The notes under the pieces: generated by a model
Database searches by the model: none
The model's input: only the letters and a program-made list of their open reading frames with translations
What the model was told of the DNA's origin: nothing
Assembly: GCF_011065895.1 (NCBI RefSeq)
Contig: NZ_JAALCR010000010.1
Location: 1-64,000, forward strand
Source: Paludisphaera rhizosphaerae
Lineage (GTDB): Bacteria > Planctomycetota > Planctomycetia > Isosphaerales > Isosphaeraceae
Direction: 5' to 3'
Length of the DNA: 64,000 nucleotides
Shown: positions 35,953-42,721 of the stretch, in pieces
How the letters are laid out: each line of letters starts with the position of its first letter
How positions within the stretch are numbered: the first letter of the stretch is position 1
Made by a program: the position numbers and the translations under genes

Positions 35953-37806
35953 TCAGCCGGCTGGGGCCGCGGCGGCCGTTTCGGCCGGCCGCAGGGCCGA
36001 TTCCAGCAGGGCGACGACCTCGGCGGCGGTGTCGAGCCGCAGCGCCTCGGCGGCCACGGCCCGCGCCTGCTCAAGTCGCACGCCGCGGATCAGGCGGCGA
36101 ACTTCCGGCAACTGGTGCGGCGGCATACTCAACTCGCGGACGCCCAGCCCCAGAAGCAAAATCGTGAACAGCAGCTCTCCGCCCATTGAGCCGCAGACGC
36201 CGCAGGGGATCCCCTGCGCCGATGCGGCCTCGACGACCCCGGCGATCAGGCGGAGGACGGCGGGATCGGCGGCGCTGTAGAGGTCGGCGACGGTCTCGTT
36301 GGTGCGGTCGACGGCCAGCGCGTACTGAATCAGGTCGTTGGTCCCGATGGAGAAGAAATCCACCTCCTTTGCGAATCGGTCGGCCATGATCGCGGCGGCC
36401 GGCACTTCCACCATGAGCCCCAGCGGCAGGGCCTCGCGAAGCGGGCGGCCCTCGGCGCGAAGCTCGGCGGCCACCTCGTCGAGGATGGCGCGAGCCTGGC
36501 GCAGCTCATTCAGGGTGGTGACGAGCGGCAGCAGCACGCGGACGTCCCCCAGGGCCGAGGCCCGCAGGATGGCGCGGAGCTGGGTTCGGAACAGCTCCGG
36601 GCGACGGAGCGAGAACCGCAGGCTGCGCAGACCCAAGGCGGGATTGGCCTCGACCCCTGCGTCAACGCCCAGGTGGGGGGCCAGCTTGTCGGCCCCCAGG
36701 TCGAGCGTCCGGATGACGACCGGGCGGCCTTCCTGGGTTTGGACCGCCTCGGCGTAGGCGGCGAACTGCTCGTCCTCGCTGGGGGGGGCGGGAGAGCGAA
36801 GGTACAGGAACTCCGTGCGGAAGAGGCCGACGCCGGCGGCCCCCCACTTGCGACTGGCGGCGGCCTCGTCGATGAACTCGATGTTGGCGTACAGGCCGAT
36901 TTCAACGTCGTCGACCGTCGTCGCCGGCAGGCCCGTCTCGGCGGAGAGGGTCCGGTAGCGGGCCGTCCGCTCCTCGGCCGCGGCTCGGTGGCGGGCCAGG
37001 GTCTCGGGCGACGGGTCGAGGATGACGACGCCCTGTTCGCCGTCGACGATCGCCAGCCGGGTCGAGCGGGCGTGGTCGAGGGCCGGACCCAGGCCGACCA
37101 CGGCCGGGATCTCGAGCGCCGCGGCGACGATCGCCGTGTGGCTCGCCCGGCCGCCGGCCTCGGTGGCGAAGCCCAGGACCCGCGTCGGGTCGAGTTGGGC
37201 CGCATCGCTGGGGGTCAGATCGTGGGTCAGCACCAGCGAGGGAGTTTCCAGCTCGTCCTGAAACGAGGCCGGCCGGCCTCCGGCGAGCTGGGCGACGATC
37301 CGCGCCTCGATGTCGCGGACGTCGGCGGCGCGGGCGGCCAGGTGGGAGTCGCTGAGGTTCTCCAGGCGTGAGGCGTGGGCCTCGAGCACCTCGATGACCG
37401 CGTGCTCCGCCGAGATCTGCAGTCGTTCGATCCGAGCGTGGGCGTCGGCCTTGAGCTGCGGATCCTGGATCATCGCCGCGTGCGCCGCGAGGATGTCGGC
37501 GTACTGACGGCCCAGCCGGCTGCGGGCCTCGGCCTCGGCCTCGGCACCCTCGGCGGCGGCGGCCGCGAGCGCCGCTTCGAGGCGGGCGATCTCGCCGGGG
37601 ACGGCTTCCGGCGCAACCCTTCGGGGGGGGAGACGCAGGCCGCGACGGTCCAGCACCATGACCGGGCCGATGGCGATGCCCGGGCTCACGCCGATGCCCC
37701 GCAGCACCTGTTCGGCCGGCTCGGAAGCGGCCGAATCGCCGGGAGTCGGCGACTCGTGCGGTCGGACGCCCCGGTTCAGCGATGAGCCTTCGACCCCCAG
37801 GGTCAT
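35953..37806 (-). CDS. ptsI: Phosphoenolpyruvate-protein phosphotransferase (PTS enzyme I)
   Basis: 617 residues. It takes phosphate from PEP and passes it to HPr. The N-terminal swivelling domain begins LRGIGVSPGIAIGPV and has the phospho-acceptor His in GGRASHTAIVA (near 223). The C-terminal PEP-binding barrel has FRTEFLYL, IRTLDLGADK, PALGLRSLRF, GLMVEVPAA, FFSIGTNDLIQYALAVDR and the Cys in CGVCGSMGGE (near 534). The ATG at 37806 overlaps the HPr stop by 4 bp, so translation is coupled. An N-terminal Pro/Ser tail precedes the domain. No sugar-specific EIIB or EIIC lies nearby. Confidence 0.93.
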   Translation of the reverse strand: MTLGVEGSSLNRGVRPHESPTPGDSAASEPAEQVLRGIGVSPGIAIGPVMVLDRRGLRLPPRRVAPEAVPGEIARLEAALAAAAAEGAEAEAEARSRLGRQYADILAAHAAMIQDPQLKADAHARIERLQISAEHAVIEVLEAHASRLENLSDSHLAARAADVRDIEARIVAQLAGGRPASFQDELETPSLVLTHDLTPSDAAQLDPTRVLGFATEAGGRASHTAIVAAALEIPAVVGLGPALDHARSTRLAIVDGEQGVVILDPSPETLARHRAAAEERTARYRTLSAETGLPATTVDDVEIGLYANIEFIDEAAASRKWGAAGVGLFRTEFLYLRSPAPPSEDEQFAAYAEAVQTQEGRPVVIRTLDLGADKLAPHLGVDAGVEANPALGLRSLRFSLRRPELFRTQLRAILRASALGDVRVLLPLVTTLNELRQARAILDEVAAELRAEGRPLREALPLGLMVEVPAAAIMADRFAKEVDFFSIGTNDLIQYALAVDRTNETVADLYSAADPAVLRLIAGVVEAASAQGIPCGVCGSMGGELLFTILLLGLGVRELSMPPHQLPEVRRLIRGVRLEQARAVAAEALRLDTAAEVVALLESALRPAETAAAAPAG

Positions 37807-38150
37807 CGGGGAGGCTCCGCTTCGGGGACGGGGGCCGCGGGCGGATCGGCGATCGGTTCGCCGTCGTCGTCCTCGTAGAACCGCGCTTCGGCCAGGGCGG
37901 CCAGGGCGGCCACGGCTTCCTCGGCGTCGGGCCCTCGGGCCTCGACCTCCAGCTTTGAGCCGCACTCCGCGGCCAGCGAGGTCAGGTCGAGGATGCTCTT
38001 GCCGTTGAAGTCGCCGCCGTTGTAGTGGACCCGCACGTCCGACCGATACCGCAACGCGAGCTTCACGAACTTGTCGGCGGGCCGCAGGTGGAGGCCCAGA
38101 CTGTTCGCGATCTCGATCCAGCGGCGGGCGACGGTCGTTTCGTGGATCAT
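37803..38150 (-). CDS. ptsH: HPr-like phosphocarrier protein
   Basis: About 115 residues. The HPr fold is clear: IEIANSLGLHLRPADKFVKLA has the phospho-acceptor His21, and NGKSILDLTSL has Ser52, at the position used by HPr kinase in Firmicutes (no kinase gene is seen here). The final 22 residues are an acidic Pro-rich tail absent from typical HPr. It carries phosphate from enzyme I to the EIIA protein encoded 79 bp upstream. Its stop overlaps the ptsI start. The N terminus is uncertain: Met at 38150 fits the fold, and an earlier Met at 38174 adds eight residues. Confidence 0.88.
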   Translation of the reverse strand: MIHETTVARRWIEIANSLGLHLRPADKFVKLALRYRSDVRVHYNGGDFNGKSILDLTSLAAECGSKLEVEARGPDAEEAVAALAALAEARFYEDDDGEPIADPPAAPVPEAEPPR

Positions 38151-38229
38151 GCGGGGGGCTCGATCGGCATGCATGCCAGGCCGGGCCGGGCCGGCGGGTG
38201 CGGCGTTCGTCGGGTCTCGTCGACGCAGA

Positions 38230-38700
38230 TCAGACGGCGGCCCCGTCGGCCTCTTCAAGCACCTCGACGACCTGCTGGGGCGACTTCGACTGCCGGAGGA
38301 AGCTGACGAAGCGCTCGTCCTTCAGGTGCCGCGAGATGTTTTCCAGCGCCCGAAGGTGGTCGCCCGGTTGGTTGTGGGGGGAGACCAGAAGGAAGAAGAT
38401 GTCGACCGGTTCGCCGTCCAGGGCCGCGAAATCGACCCCCTGGGGGGACAGCGCCACGGTGCCGATCAGCCGTTGAAGCGTGGGATGGCGGGTGTGGGGG
38501 ACCGCTACGCCCATGCCGATCCCCGTGGAGCCCAGCTCCTCGCGGTTCAGGATGGCTCGGATCACGCTTTCCACGTCGCCGTCGGCGAGCTGGCCGGCGG
38601 AGTTGAGGCCGGCGACCATCTCGCGGATCGCCGCTTCCTTCGTCGTGGCCTTGAGGTCCACAATAATGCTGTCTCGGACCACGAAATCCAATAACTTCAT
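38230..38700 (-). CDS. ptsN: PTS EIIA protein, PtsN (EIIA-Ntr) type
   Basis: 156 residues. The EIIA fructose/Ntr fold is shown by [45 protein letters not shown] with phospho-acceptor His69, [21 protein letters not shown], and [17 protein letters not shown]. It receives phosphate from HPr and, in other bacteria, regulates potassium transport, nitrogen or stress responses rather than importing sugar. A GGAGGGG site 6 nt upstream supports the ATG at 38700 over the one at 38712. The gene order hpf-ptsN-HPr-ptsI supports a regulatory PTS. Confidence 0.9.
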   Translation of the reverse strand: MKLLDFVVRDSIIVDLKATTKEAAIREMVAGLNSAGQLADGDVESVIRAILNREELGSTGIGMGVAVPHTRHPTLQRLIGTVALSPQGVDFAALDGEPVDIFFLLVSPHNQPGDHLRALENISRHLKDERFVSFLRQSKSPQQVVEVLEEADGAAV

Positions 38701-38875
38701 CCGCCCCTCCATCGACGGGCCGCCAGGCCGATCGTTTCATCATCGTCTCGCCGGCGTCGCCCGCCCCGCCGGGAAGGTCGGGACTCGCGCCAGGCGGGGG
38801 CGCCCGTGCGGCGCCCGAATCTCAAGGCTGGGGACGTCCTTCGGGGTCGATCCGACGGCGTCCGGGACCGGTCGA

Positions 38876-39232
38876 TCAGTCCCCCTCGCCGGGGTGCTCC
38901 GGGCCGGTCGCCCGCGCGGAGCCGCCGCTCTGGGGGACGTCGCCTTTGTGGTTCTGAATCTTTTCTTTATAGCGGCGGAGCTGAGTCTCGATCTTATGCA
39001 GACACTGGTCCGTCGCAGCTTCCAGCGTCGGTCCCGTCTCGGTCGCCACGAAGTCGTTCTTGTGCTCGGCGGACACCTGGAACTCCACGTTCCAGACGCC
39101 CTTTTCCTGCAAGGTCGCGATCTCGATCGACATCAGCCGACCGAATTTGGTCAGCTTGCCCGCCTTCTCTTCCAGACGCTCGCGCTGGGCAGGGGCCAGC
39201 TCGCCGTGTCGCGTCGAGATCTTGATCTGCAC
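38876..39232 (-). CDS. hpf: Ribosome hibernation-promoting factor (HPF/RaiA family)
   Basis: 118 residues starting at GTG with an AAGGAG site 7 nt upstream. The sequence QIKISTRHGEL...RERLEEKAGKLTKFGRLMSIEIAT...EFQVSAEHKNDFVATETGPTLEAATDQCLHKIETQLRRYKEK is the HPF/YfiA beta-alpha-beta-beta-beta-alpha fold that binds the 30S decoding groove and silences ribosomes in slow growth. It is the short form without the C-terminal dimerisation domain. The Gly/Ser/Pro tail is disordered. It sits upstream of ptsN, as in many bacteria with an rpoN-hpf-ptsN cluster, but no rpoN lies here. Confidence 0.9.
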   Translation of the reverse strand: MQIKISTRHGELAPAQRERLEEKAGKLTKFGRLMSIEIATLQEKGVWNVEFQVSAEHKNDFVATETGPTLEAATDQCLHKIETQLRRYKEKIQNHKGDVPQSGGSARATGPEHPGEGD

Positions 39233-39407
39233 CCGTCGGCTCCTTCTCTATCGCCGGCCCGCGGGCCGGGAGAGGGCTCGCATCCAGACGGCGGAACTTC
39301 TGATCCACCTTAACCTCCGGTTCACGCGAAGGTCAAGTCACCTTCCCCCACCCTCCCGCGTCCCGCGGCGATCTCGCCCACCACTTTCGCCTCTTGAAGA
39401 AACGATA

Positions 39408-39417
39408 TATCGCGATA
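39408..39417. promoter_or_regulatory. Perfect TATCGCGATA palindrome upstream of padR
   Basis: The 10 bp palindrome sits in an AT-rich patch (39401-39425) about 82 bp before the padR start. PadR regulators often bind such AT-flanked dyads in their own promoter, so autoregulation is likely. The exact site is inference. Confidence 0.4.
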
Positions 39418-39498
39418 CTATAACGATGGCACGGCGAGACGTACCCGAGTGGGTCGGCCGGTCGTGCGGACCACGAGAAACCACAGGGTTAAGAATCA

Positions 39499-40041
39499 AT
39501 GTGCGGACGGCATCGACACGGACACGGACACGGGCACGGACACGGACGGCATCGCCACGGACATGAGCACGGCGGCTTCGGCCGGGGACCGGGCTGGGGA
39601 TTCGGAGAGGGCCCGCGGGCGCGCCGGGGGGACGTCAAGTTCTTCATTCTTGAGGTGCTGGCCGACGGCCCGAGGCACGGCTATGACGTGATCGCGGCGA
39701 TGGAGGCCAAGAGCGGCGGCCGTTATCGCCCGAGCCCCGGCTCGGTTTACCCGACGCTCCAGCTCCTGGAGGAAGGCGGCTTCGCAACTTCGGAGACGGT
39801 CGACGGCAAGCGCGTTTACACGATCACGGACGCCGGCCGCGCCTTGCTTCAGGAGAAGAAGGCTCCCGCAGCCGAGCCCGAGCGTCCCGAGGCCGAAGAC
39901 CTTCGTGGGGCGTTCATGCAACTCGCCCAGGCGGTCCGTCAGGCCGCCAGCGTCACGCCGTCGGAGCAGCATGCCCAGATTCGCGAGATCCTCGTCAACG
40001 CTCGTCGCGAGGTCTATAAGCTCCTGGCCGCGGCCGACTGA
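39499..40041 (+). CDS. PadR-family transcriptional regulator with His-rich N terminus
   Basis: 180 residues. The first 25 residues are almost all His, Gly and Arg (CGRHRHGHGHGHGHGRHRHG), followed by a Gly/Phe/Trp linker. The PadR winged helix then reads DVKFFILEVLADGPRHGYDVIAAMEAKSGGRYRPSPGSVYPTLQLLEEGGF, with the wing ending in GKRVYTITDAGRALL. The C-terminal helices (LRGAFMQLAQAVRQA...IREILVNARREVYKLL) form the dimer. The His-rich head could sense Ni, Zn or Cu, as in other metalloregulators, but this is inference. A palindrome upstream may be its operator. No target gene is identified. Confidence 0.88.
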   Translation: MCGRHRHGHGHGHGHGRHRHGHEHGGFGRGPGWGFGEGPRARRGDVKFFILEVLADGPRHGYDVIAAMEAKSGGRYRPSPGSVYPTLQLLEEGGFATSETVDGKRVYTITDAGRALLQEKKAPAAEPERPEAEDLRGAFMQLAQAVRQAASVTPSEQHAQIREILVNARREVYKLLAAAD

Positions 40042-40070
40042 CTGACCGACCGTTCAGGAGCACGCAGGCG

Positions 40071-40100
40071 GCCGAGCCGGCGTTGGAAGACCGGCTCGGC
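40071..40100. terminator. GC-rich hairpin between padR and the PEP-CTERM gene
   Basis: GCCGAGCCGG, a 10-base loop and CCGGCTCGGC form a perfect stem between two convergent stop codons. It has no T run, so it may be a bidirectional terminator of the kind seen in GC-rich genomes. Confidence 0.5.
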
Positions 40101-40132
40101 GGCGGCGATTCAGGGGCGACCCCCGGACTCGA

Positions 40133-40759
40133 TCACGCGAGGGGCGTCGTCCTGCCGCGGCCTCGCCGATGGGCCGAGGCCCCCGCGAGGCCGGCCAGCC
40201 CCACCCCGAGCATCACCAGGGAGCCAGGCTCAGGGACCAGGTCCCTGTTGCCGCCGTTGACATTCAGGGTTGCCGAGGCCGAGATCGAATTTCCGGGACC
40301 GCCGGTCTGCGTGAACGAGACCGTCAGCGAGGCCGGCTGAACCGCACCGCCTCCGACCAGGGAACCGGGCGTGAAGGTTCCGGTGATGAAGTACGTCACC
40401 CCCGTCACCACCCCGTTCACGATCGAGGTCGACGTTAAGATCGGCGCGAGCGTCTCCGTGAAGACGCCGATGTTGCCTCCGCCGATCACCAGGGCGGGCG
40501 TTCCACTCAGAGTGAAAGAACCGCTCCCGAACGAGGTTTGCGTCGGCACGGGTGCGAAGTCCCCGGTGGTGTTGCCGTTGGTGAGCAAACCGCCGAGGGT
40601 GAAGGTGGTCGCGGTGGCCAGGGCGTTTGTGTTGATCTTGGTTTCGAAGTCGGCGAGACCCAAAGAGCCTGAGATGAACGCAGCCCTGGCTGGCGCTGCC
40701 CCCCCAAGAACAAGGGCGGTGAGAACGAACAGGGAACGAAAGCGGACGGTTTTCACCAT
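40133..40759 (-). CDS. PEP-CTERM sorting-domain secreted protein
   Basis: About 208 residues. It has a signal peptide (RSLFVLTALVLGGAAPARA), a Thr/Ser/Gly-rich beta body and the C-terminal PEP-CTERM signal: VPEPGSLVMLGVGLAGLAG, then an Arg-rich end. Such proteins are processed by an exosortase and linked to the cell surface or exopolysaccharide. No exosortase gene is in the window, so the enzyme is elsewhere. The Met at 40759 opens directly into the signal peptide and is preferred to 40804. The function of the body is unknown. Confidence 0.88.
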   Translation of the reverse strand: MVKTVRFRSLFVLTALVLGGAAPARAAFISGSLGLADFETKINTNALATATTFTLGGLLTNGNTTGDFAPVPTQTSFGSGSFTLSGTPALVIGGGNIGVFTETLAPILTSTSIVNGVVTGVTYFITGTFTPGSLVGGGAVQPASLTVSFTQTGGPGNSISASATLNVNGGNRDLVPEPGSLVMLGVGLAGLAGASAHRRGRGRTTPLA

Positions 40760-41337
40760 TGCTTGGTCGCCTCTCTCCACGAGGGACGTGACGGAGTCAA
40801 TCATTCACGCTGAACGATCGTCGTAAGTGGTGTTGCGACAAATCGATCTGAAAAGATCGTCGAGAGTTGGGGAGGCCGAAACAAAACCGGCGTCCGTGCT
40901 GCAGGGTTCAGTTTTGGGTCTCGGCGATCTTGTGCGGCAGTGTCATAGGTTGACAGAGAAGAATAAAAATGTCAATCAAAAAGTTCAGAGTTCTTGGGTT
41001 GACGGATTCGACGAGCAGCATATGCGAAAATAATACTACGATGATCGCATTGGGGTGATTTTGGTTTACATGCGGGCCGGCGGCAAGATCGCCGATCGCC
41101 CATCTGATGGGTGGGTGAATTCCCCTTGGAGCGTTCCACCGGGTGATGGGTCCCAAGGCGCTCTCTCCCTCGCTTGAGGGCGAAGCCTGGTCCGGCGGTC
41201 GACTTCCTTGAGCGTCATGATGTTTTCAAGGCCGCCGGGGGCCGCGGCCGAAATCAGGGGAGGCGACGACGTGTTCGTCCACGATTCTCCCTTACGTCGT
41301 GACGATGCGGCGGTCGGACTCAACTCTGGAGGTCGAG
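40760..41337. other. AT-richer intergenic region before the OprB gene
   Basis: 578 bp between divergent genes. It has an AT-rich patch (about 40940-41050) with repeated TGTCA/TGACA half-sites, described separately. No gene is recognised. Confidence 0.5.
40941..40975. promoter_or_regulatory. Cluster of TGTCA half-sites
   Basis: TGTCA-TAGGT-TGACA (40941-40955) is a perfect 5-5-5 dyad, and TTGACA...TGTCAA (40950-40975) is a second overlapping dyad with a 14 bp spacer. They lie upstream of the porin and PEP-CTERM genes in AT-rich DNA and may be a regulator binding array; TTGACA could also be a -35 box. Confidence 0.35.
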
Positions 41338-42711
41338 ATGGGTCGCCCCGCGATTCGCGCCGGGATCCTGACGGCCTGGCTCATCGTCGGAGTGGGTGGG
41401 ATCCCCCAGGCTGCCGGGCAGGATCTCCCCGAGGGGAGCGCCTATCAGCCTTCCACGCCGGCTCGCGCGGTTTCGACGTATGATCGAGACCAGGAGACGC
41501 CCAAAGCGCCAGCCACCCCCGCGCCGGCCGTGGATCCGTACCCACAGGGCCCGTCGACGGAGCGGTTCTTGCTCGGGGACTTCTTCGGGGCCCGGCCCAC
41601 ATGGGAGGACCGCGGCCTTTCGTTCTTCACGTCGTTCACGCAGTTCGAGCAGGGGGTGGCCTCGGGAGGGCTCGAGCAGGCGTTCCGCTGGGGAGGCAAG
41701 TTCGACATGCTCGCCCATGTCGACAGCGGCAAGGCGGGCCTGTGGGAAGGCGGGACGTTCGACCTGTTCGCCGAGTCGAGGCTGGGGCAGTCGATCGACG
41801 GCTTCGCCGGGGTGTATTCGCCGACGAACCTGGCGATGTTCTTCCCCGTCCCCGACGCTCAGATCACGGCCATCACCGGGTTGAAGTTCACCCAGGCGAT
41901 CACCGAGCGGTCGGGGATCTTCTTCGGGAAGCTGAACGCGCTCAACGGCGATCGCGAGAAGTTCCTGAAGTACCCCCTGACCTCGCGGTTCTGGAACGGG
42001 GCGTTCAACTTCAACATGGCGCTCGACCGCTATCCGTACTCGACGCTCGGCGCGGGGGGGTACTCCACCCCGATCGACGGGACGGACCTGGCGTTTCTGG
42101 TCCTCGATTCCCACAACGCGCCGACCACCAGCGGTTTCGAGAACCTGGGTCGCAACGGCGTCTTCATGTACGCGGAGGCGAAGCAGAAGATCGAACTCTT
42201 CGGCCTGCCCGGCAAGCACGTCTTCGCCGGGCTCTTCGGGACGGGGTCGTTCACCGACCTGGCGCCGGCGTCGTTCATTACGCTCCCGTACACGCTCACG
42301 CCCTCGCCGAAGAAGGCGGGGACGTGGACGGTCCTCTGGAACTTCGAGCAGCGGCTGATCGCCGATCCCGACGACCCCGACCGCGGCCTGGGCTTGTACG
42401 TCCAGTTGGGGCTGGGCGACGGCAACCCGAACCCGGTCCGGGGATTCGCGAGCGCCGCGCTCTGCGGCAATAGCCCGATCCCGGGCCGTGACGGCGACTT
42501 ATTGGGCGTCGGCTGGTACGGTCTGGGGCTCAGCTCATACGCCAAGGATCAATGGCCTGGGGCCCGCAACGAGAACGGCGTCGAGTTGTTCTACAACATG
42601 CGGATCCGCCCTGGCTGTCACCTCACGCCCGACCTCCAGTTCATCCGACCCGGCCTCGCCCCGGTGGACGAGGCCGTGGTCTTCGGCCTGCGGATGAAGC
42701 TGGACTTCTGA
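41338..42711 (+). CDS. OprB-family carbohydrate porin
   Basis: 457 residues. A signal peptide is followed by a Pro/Ala linker and an outer-membrane beta-barrel with the OprB pattern: FLLGDFFGARPTWEDRGLSF, GLWEGGTFDLFAESRLGQ, LKFTQAITERSGIFFGKLNAL, GLYVQLGLGDGNPNPVRGF, and a C-terminal strand ending in FGLRMKLDF, with the terminal Phe typical of outer-membrane proteins. OprB porins are specific for glucose or other sugars. The ATG at 41338 follows CTGGAGG by 5 nt. It converges with the large GH64-like gene with 10 bp between stops, and its neighbours suggest glucan-derived oligosaccharides as substrates. Confidence 0.85.
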   Translation: MGRPAIRAGILTAWLIVGVGGIPQAAGQDLPEGSAYQPSTPARAVSTYDRDQETPKAPATPAPAVDPYPQGPSTERFLLGDFFGARPTWEDRGLSFFTSFTQFEQGVASGGLEQAFRWGGKFDMLAHVDSGKAGLWEGGTFDLFAESRLGQSIDGFAGVYSPTNLAMFFPVPDAQITAITGLKFTQAITERSGIFFGKLNALNGDREKFLKYPLTSRFWNGAFNFNMALDRYPYSTLGAGGYSTPIDGTDLAFLVLDSHNAPTTSGFENLGRNGVFMYAEAKQKIELFGLPGKHVFAGLFGTGSFTDLAPASFITLPYTLTPSPKKAGTWTVLWNFEQRLIADPDDPDRGLGLYVQLGLGDGNPNPVRGFASAALCGNSPIPGRDGDLLGVGWYGLGLSSYAKDQWPGARNENGVELFYNMRIRPGCHLTPDLQFIRPGLAPVDEAVVFGLRMKLDF

Positions 42712-42721
42712 CGACGGCCGG

